DNA of 22,739 bases from JADFUZ01 sp034430415 (GTDB taxonomy: Bacteria; Chloroflexota; Dehalococcoidia; GIF9; AB-539-J10). Position numbers and translations under genes: made by a program. The notes beneath the pieces are model-generated. The model made no database searches, was not told the origin of the DNA, and saw only the letters and a program-made list of their open reading frames with translations. Positions 20,595-22,739 of the stretch are shown one piece after another (the first letter of the stretch is position 1; each line of letters opens with the position of its first letter). The DNA is taken from NCBI GenBank assembly GCA_034430415.1, contig DAOUEN010000122.1, positions 1 to 22,739 on the forward strand. The letters are read 5' to 3'.

Positions 20595-22739
20595 TTAGCT
20601 CTCCAGGTCACAGCGCAGACAACGCCTGGCTTCCTGTCTGGCCTTGTCTTCCGAGAGCGCCAACTCCGTCTCCTTGAAGCTGTGCTTCCTTTCTGCAAGA
20701 GGAAGGGTAGATATCTGAGGTCTGAACTGCGGCTCCCAGGCTTCTTCCTCCTCTGGGCGTATGGCTTCCTCAACGACGGCGGGCTTCAAGTCGTACATCT
20801 CGACCCTGGAGTCGTCGCCCTGGAGATACTTGTCTATGGCAAAGGCGCCTCTTCGGCCGGCAGCGATGGCCTCTATGACCATACCAGGCCCGGCAACGAA
20901 GTCTCCTCCGGCGAAGACACCGGGGACGCTGGTGGCCAAGCGGTTGCCATCGACCGCCAACCTTTCCCACCTGGTGCGCTCCAGGGCACTATCTGGAGGA
21001 AGAAAGGATAGATCGGGGGCCTGACCCACAGCGGCGATCACGGTATCTGCGCTGGCAAGGAACTCGGAGCCAGAGATGGGGATGGGACGGCGGCGCCCGG
21101 TGGCGTCGGGCTCCCCGAGCTTCATGCGGATACAATGCAGACCCGTCACCTTCCAGTTGTCACTTGCTATGCGGGTGGGGCTTACCAGGAAGTTGATCTG
21201 GATTCCCTCAGACAGGGCGTCCTTGTATTCCAGCTCGGAAACGGGCATCTCGTCGCGCGAGCGGCGGTAGAAGAGGCTGACTTCGTCAGCGCCGAGGCGG
21301 AGAGCAGTGCGGGAGGCGTCCAGAGCCACATTGCCTCCTCCGATGACAGCTACACGATGCCCGATTCTGACCGGCCTGCCGACCTTGATATCTCTGAGGA
21401 ATCTCAGGCCATAGTAGAATCCTTCACTATCGTCGATTTCTCCAGGTATGCCAATGCGTTGACTTCTCTGGGCTCCAGCAGCAATGAAGACGGCTGGATA
21501 ACCGCTATTTCTGATGTGCTCTATGGTGAAATTCGCGTTGACGGGCGTATTGTATTTTATCTCCACCCCGCGCTTGACGATGTAGTCGATTTCCCTGCTG
21601 ATGACCTCTCGGGGCAAACGGAAGTCAGGTACGGCTACCGATATCATGCCGCCCCCAATGGGAAGGGCTTCGAAAACGGTGACGGAATAGCCCATCTGGG
21701 CCAGGAAGTAGGCGCAAGAGAGTCCCGCCGGCCCGGCTCCCACCACGGCCACTTTCTGGCTGTGGGTTTGTGGGAAGGGTTCCGGCTGAGGCAGTTCGGC
21801 GGCATGGTCAAAGTACCAGTCGGCAACGAAGCGCTTCAGCGCCATAATGGCCACCGGTTCGTCGAGTTCCCCGCGGCGGCATCTCCCCTCGCAGGGGTGA
21901 TGACAGATGCGCCCGCAAATGGAGGGAAACGGGTTGCGCTCCCTGATAGTGTCCACGGCCTCCAGATACTCAGCGGCAGCGATGTGAGCCACATACTTGG
22001 GGATGTTGATGCCCACCGGGCAGGTATGCTGACAGGGTGAGATCATGAGGGAATCGCAGACAGCCGCAGGGCATTTCTTCTCCTTGATGTGGGCCTCGTA
22101 TTCGTCTCTGAAATAGTTGATGGTGGTGAGCACCGGGTTGGGACAGGTCTGCCCCAGGCCGCAGAGGGCGGACGCCTTGACCGTCCGGGCAATGGTAAGG
22201 AGGGTGTCGATATCTTCTTCACGACCGTTTCCCTGAGTTATCCTGGTGAGGATTTCCAGCATCTGCCTGGTCCCCAGGCGGCCAGGGACGCACTTGCCGC
22301 AGCACTCGGCCTGAGTGAAGCTGAGGAAGTACCTGGCTATCTCCACCATGCAGGTGGTCTCGTCCAGGACTACCATGCCTCCTGAACCCATAATCGAGCC
22401 CAACTGGGTCAGGGTCTCGTATTCCACAGGGACGTCGAGGTACCGGGCCGGGATGCAACCGCCTGAGGGTCCACCTGTCTGCACTGCCTTGAACCGCTTG
22501 CCGCGGGGGATACCACCTCCGATATCAAAGATGATGGTAGACAGGGGGGTACCCATGGGCACCTCGACCAGGCCGCTGTTGGCTATCTTGCCGCTGAGGG
22601 CGAAGACAGCGGTTCCCTTGCTCTTCTCAGTGCCTATGTCGGCAAACCAGTCGGCCCCCCGGTCTATGATGACGGGGACGGAGGCCAGGCTCTTCACATT
22701 GTTGATAGTGGTGGGTTTTCCATCGAGTCCGGACTGGGC
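20595..22739 (-). CDS. NuoF-like/GltD-like fusion iron-sulfur flavoprotein, N-terminus cut by right window edge
   Basis: The frame is open to the window edge; 714 residues are visible. The first part is the C-terminal region of a NuoF/HndC-type NADH-oxidising subunit: GLDGKPTTINNVKSLASVP, GGIPRGKRFKAVQTGGPSGG, then ECCGKCVPGRLGTRQMLEIL and ASALCGLGQTCPNPVL. Of the four usual cluster cysteines the third is Gly 153 (PGR instead of PCR). The second part is a glutamate-synthase-small-subunit-type module: CQHTCPVGINIPKYV and ICGRICHHPCEGRCRRGELDEPV (two [4Fe-4S] clusters), FAD site VAVVGAGPAGLSCAYFL, NADPH site VAVIGGGNVALDASRTALRLGA with YRRSRDEMP, and the end EARRCLRCD. It could pass electrons between NAD(P)H, ferredoxin and MetVF. 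It is first of the visible operon; its start, FMN site and promoter lie outside the window. Confidence 0.92.
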   Translation of the reverse strand, partial: AQSGLDGKPTTINNVKSLASVPVIIDRGADWFADIGTEKSKGTAVFALSGKIANSGLVEVPMGTPLSTIIFDIGGGIPRGKRFKAVQTGGPSGGCIPARYLDVPVEYETLTQLGSIMGSGGMVVLDETTCMVEIARYFLSFTQAECCGKCVPGRLGTRQMLEILTRITQGNGREEDIDTLLTIARTVKASALCGLGQTCPNPVLTTINYFRDEYEAHIKEKKCPAAVCDSLMISPCQHTCPVGINIPKYVAHIAAAEYLEAVDTIRERNPFPSICGRICHHPCEGRCRRGELDEPVAIMALKRFVADWYFDHAAELPQPEPFPQTHSQKVAVVGAGPAGLSCAYFLAQMGYSVTVFEALPIGGGMISVAVPDFRLPREVISREIDYIVKRGVEIKYNTPVNANFTIEHIRNSGYPAVFIAAGAQRSQRIGIPGEIDDSEGFYYGLRFLRDIKVGRPVRIGHRVAVIGGGNVALDASRTALRLGADEVSLFYRRSRDEMPVSELEYKDALSEGIQINFLVSPTRIASDNWKVTGLHCIRMKLGEPDATGRRRPIPISGSEFLASADTVIAAVGQAPDLSFLPPDSALERTRWERLAVDGNRLATSVPGVFAGGDFVAGPGMVIEAIAAGRRGAFAIDKYLQGDDSRVEMYDLKPAVVEEAIRPEEEEAWEPQFRPQISTLPLAERKHSFKETELALSEDKARQEARRCLRCDLES

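Overview
The window is a GC-rich, gene-dense stretch of bacterial chromosome. Genes lie on both strands and gaps are short. I see no rRNA, tRNA, CRISPR array, insertion sequence or phage gene. The mix of an acetogen-type MetV/MetF pair, a NuoF-like/GltD-like iron-sulfur flavoprotein, LysA next to HolB and a RicT-like protein, and NarX/NarL-type signalling suggests an anaerobe. My best guess is an uncultured Chloroflexota of the Dehalococcoidia type. That is an inference from gene content, not a phylogeny.

Left part (1-9.6 kb). A fumarylacetoacetate-hydrolase-family gene runs off the left edge on the minus strand and is divergent from a full-length carB without carA beside it. Alanine dehydrogenase, a small four-helix membrane protein and an isoprenylcysteine-methyltransferase-like membrane enzyme follow on the minus strand. 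A 27-codon relic of another methyltransferase gene seems to lie between the last two. On the plus strand come an APC amino-acid permease, a divergent PlsY-like acyltransferase and a DegV/FakB-like fatty-acid-binding protein. The last two could act together in phospholipid synthesis.

Middle part (9.6-15.9 kb). A phosphoglucose/phosphomannose-isomerase-type SIS protein (minus) is divergent from a class I aminotransferase (plus), across a 357-base gap with two good promoters and several RNA hairpins. An HNH endonuclease follows the aminotransferase. Converging on it is a minus-strand lysA-holB-ricT operon. Its RicT lacks the usual N-terminal domain and ends in an acidic tail.

Right part (16-22.7 kb). 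Six genes read leftwards in one run. In transcription order they are the NuoF/GltD fusion (running off the right edge), metV, metF, a GAF-type histidine kinase, a NarL-type response regulator, and a double-receiver protein with one degenerate receiver and no output domain. The first three look like the subunits of an NAD(P)H-linked methylenetetrahydrofolate reductase of the Wood-Ljungdahl methyl branch. The last three look like a signalling module attached to it. This cluster is the most interesting part of the window.

Canonical sigma-70/sigma-A promoter pairs (16-18 base spacers) can be read upstream of nine genes and are listed. No convincing U-tract terminator was seen.
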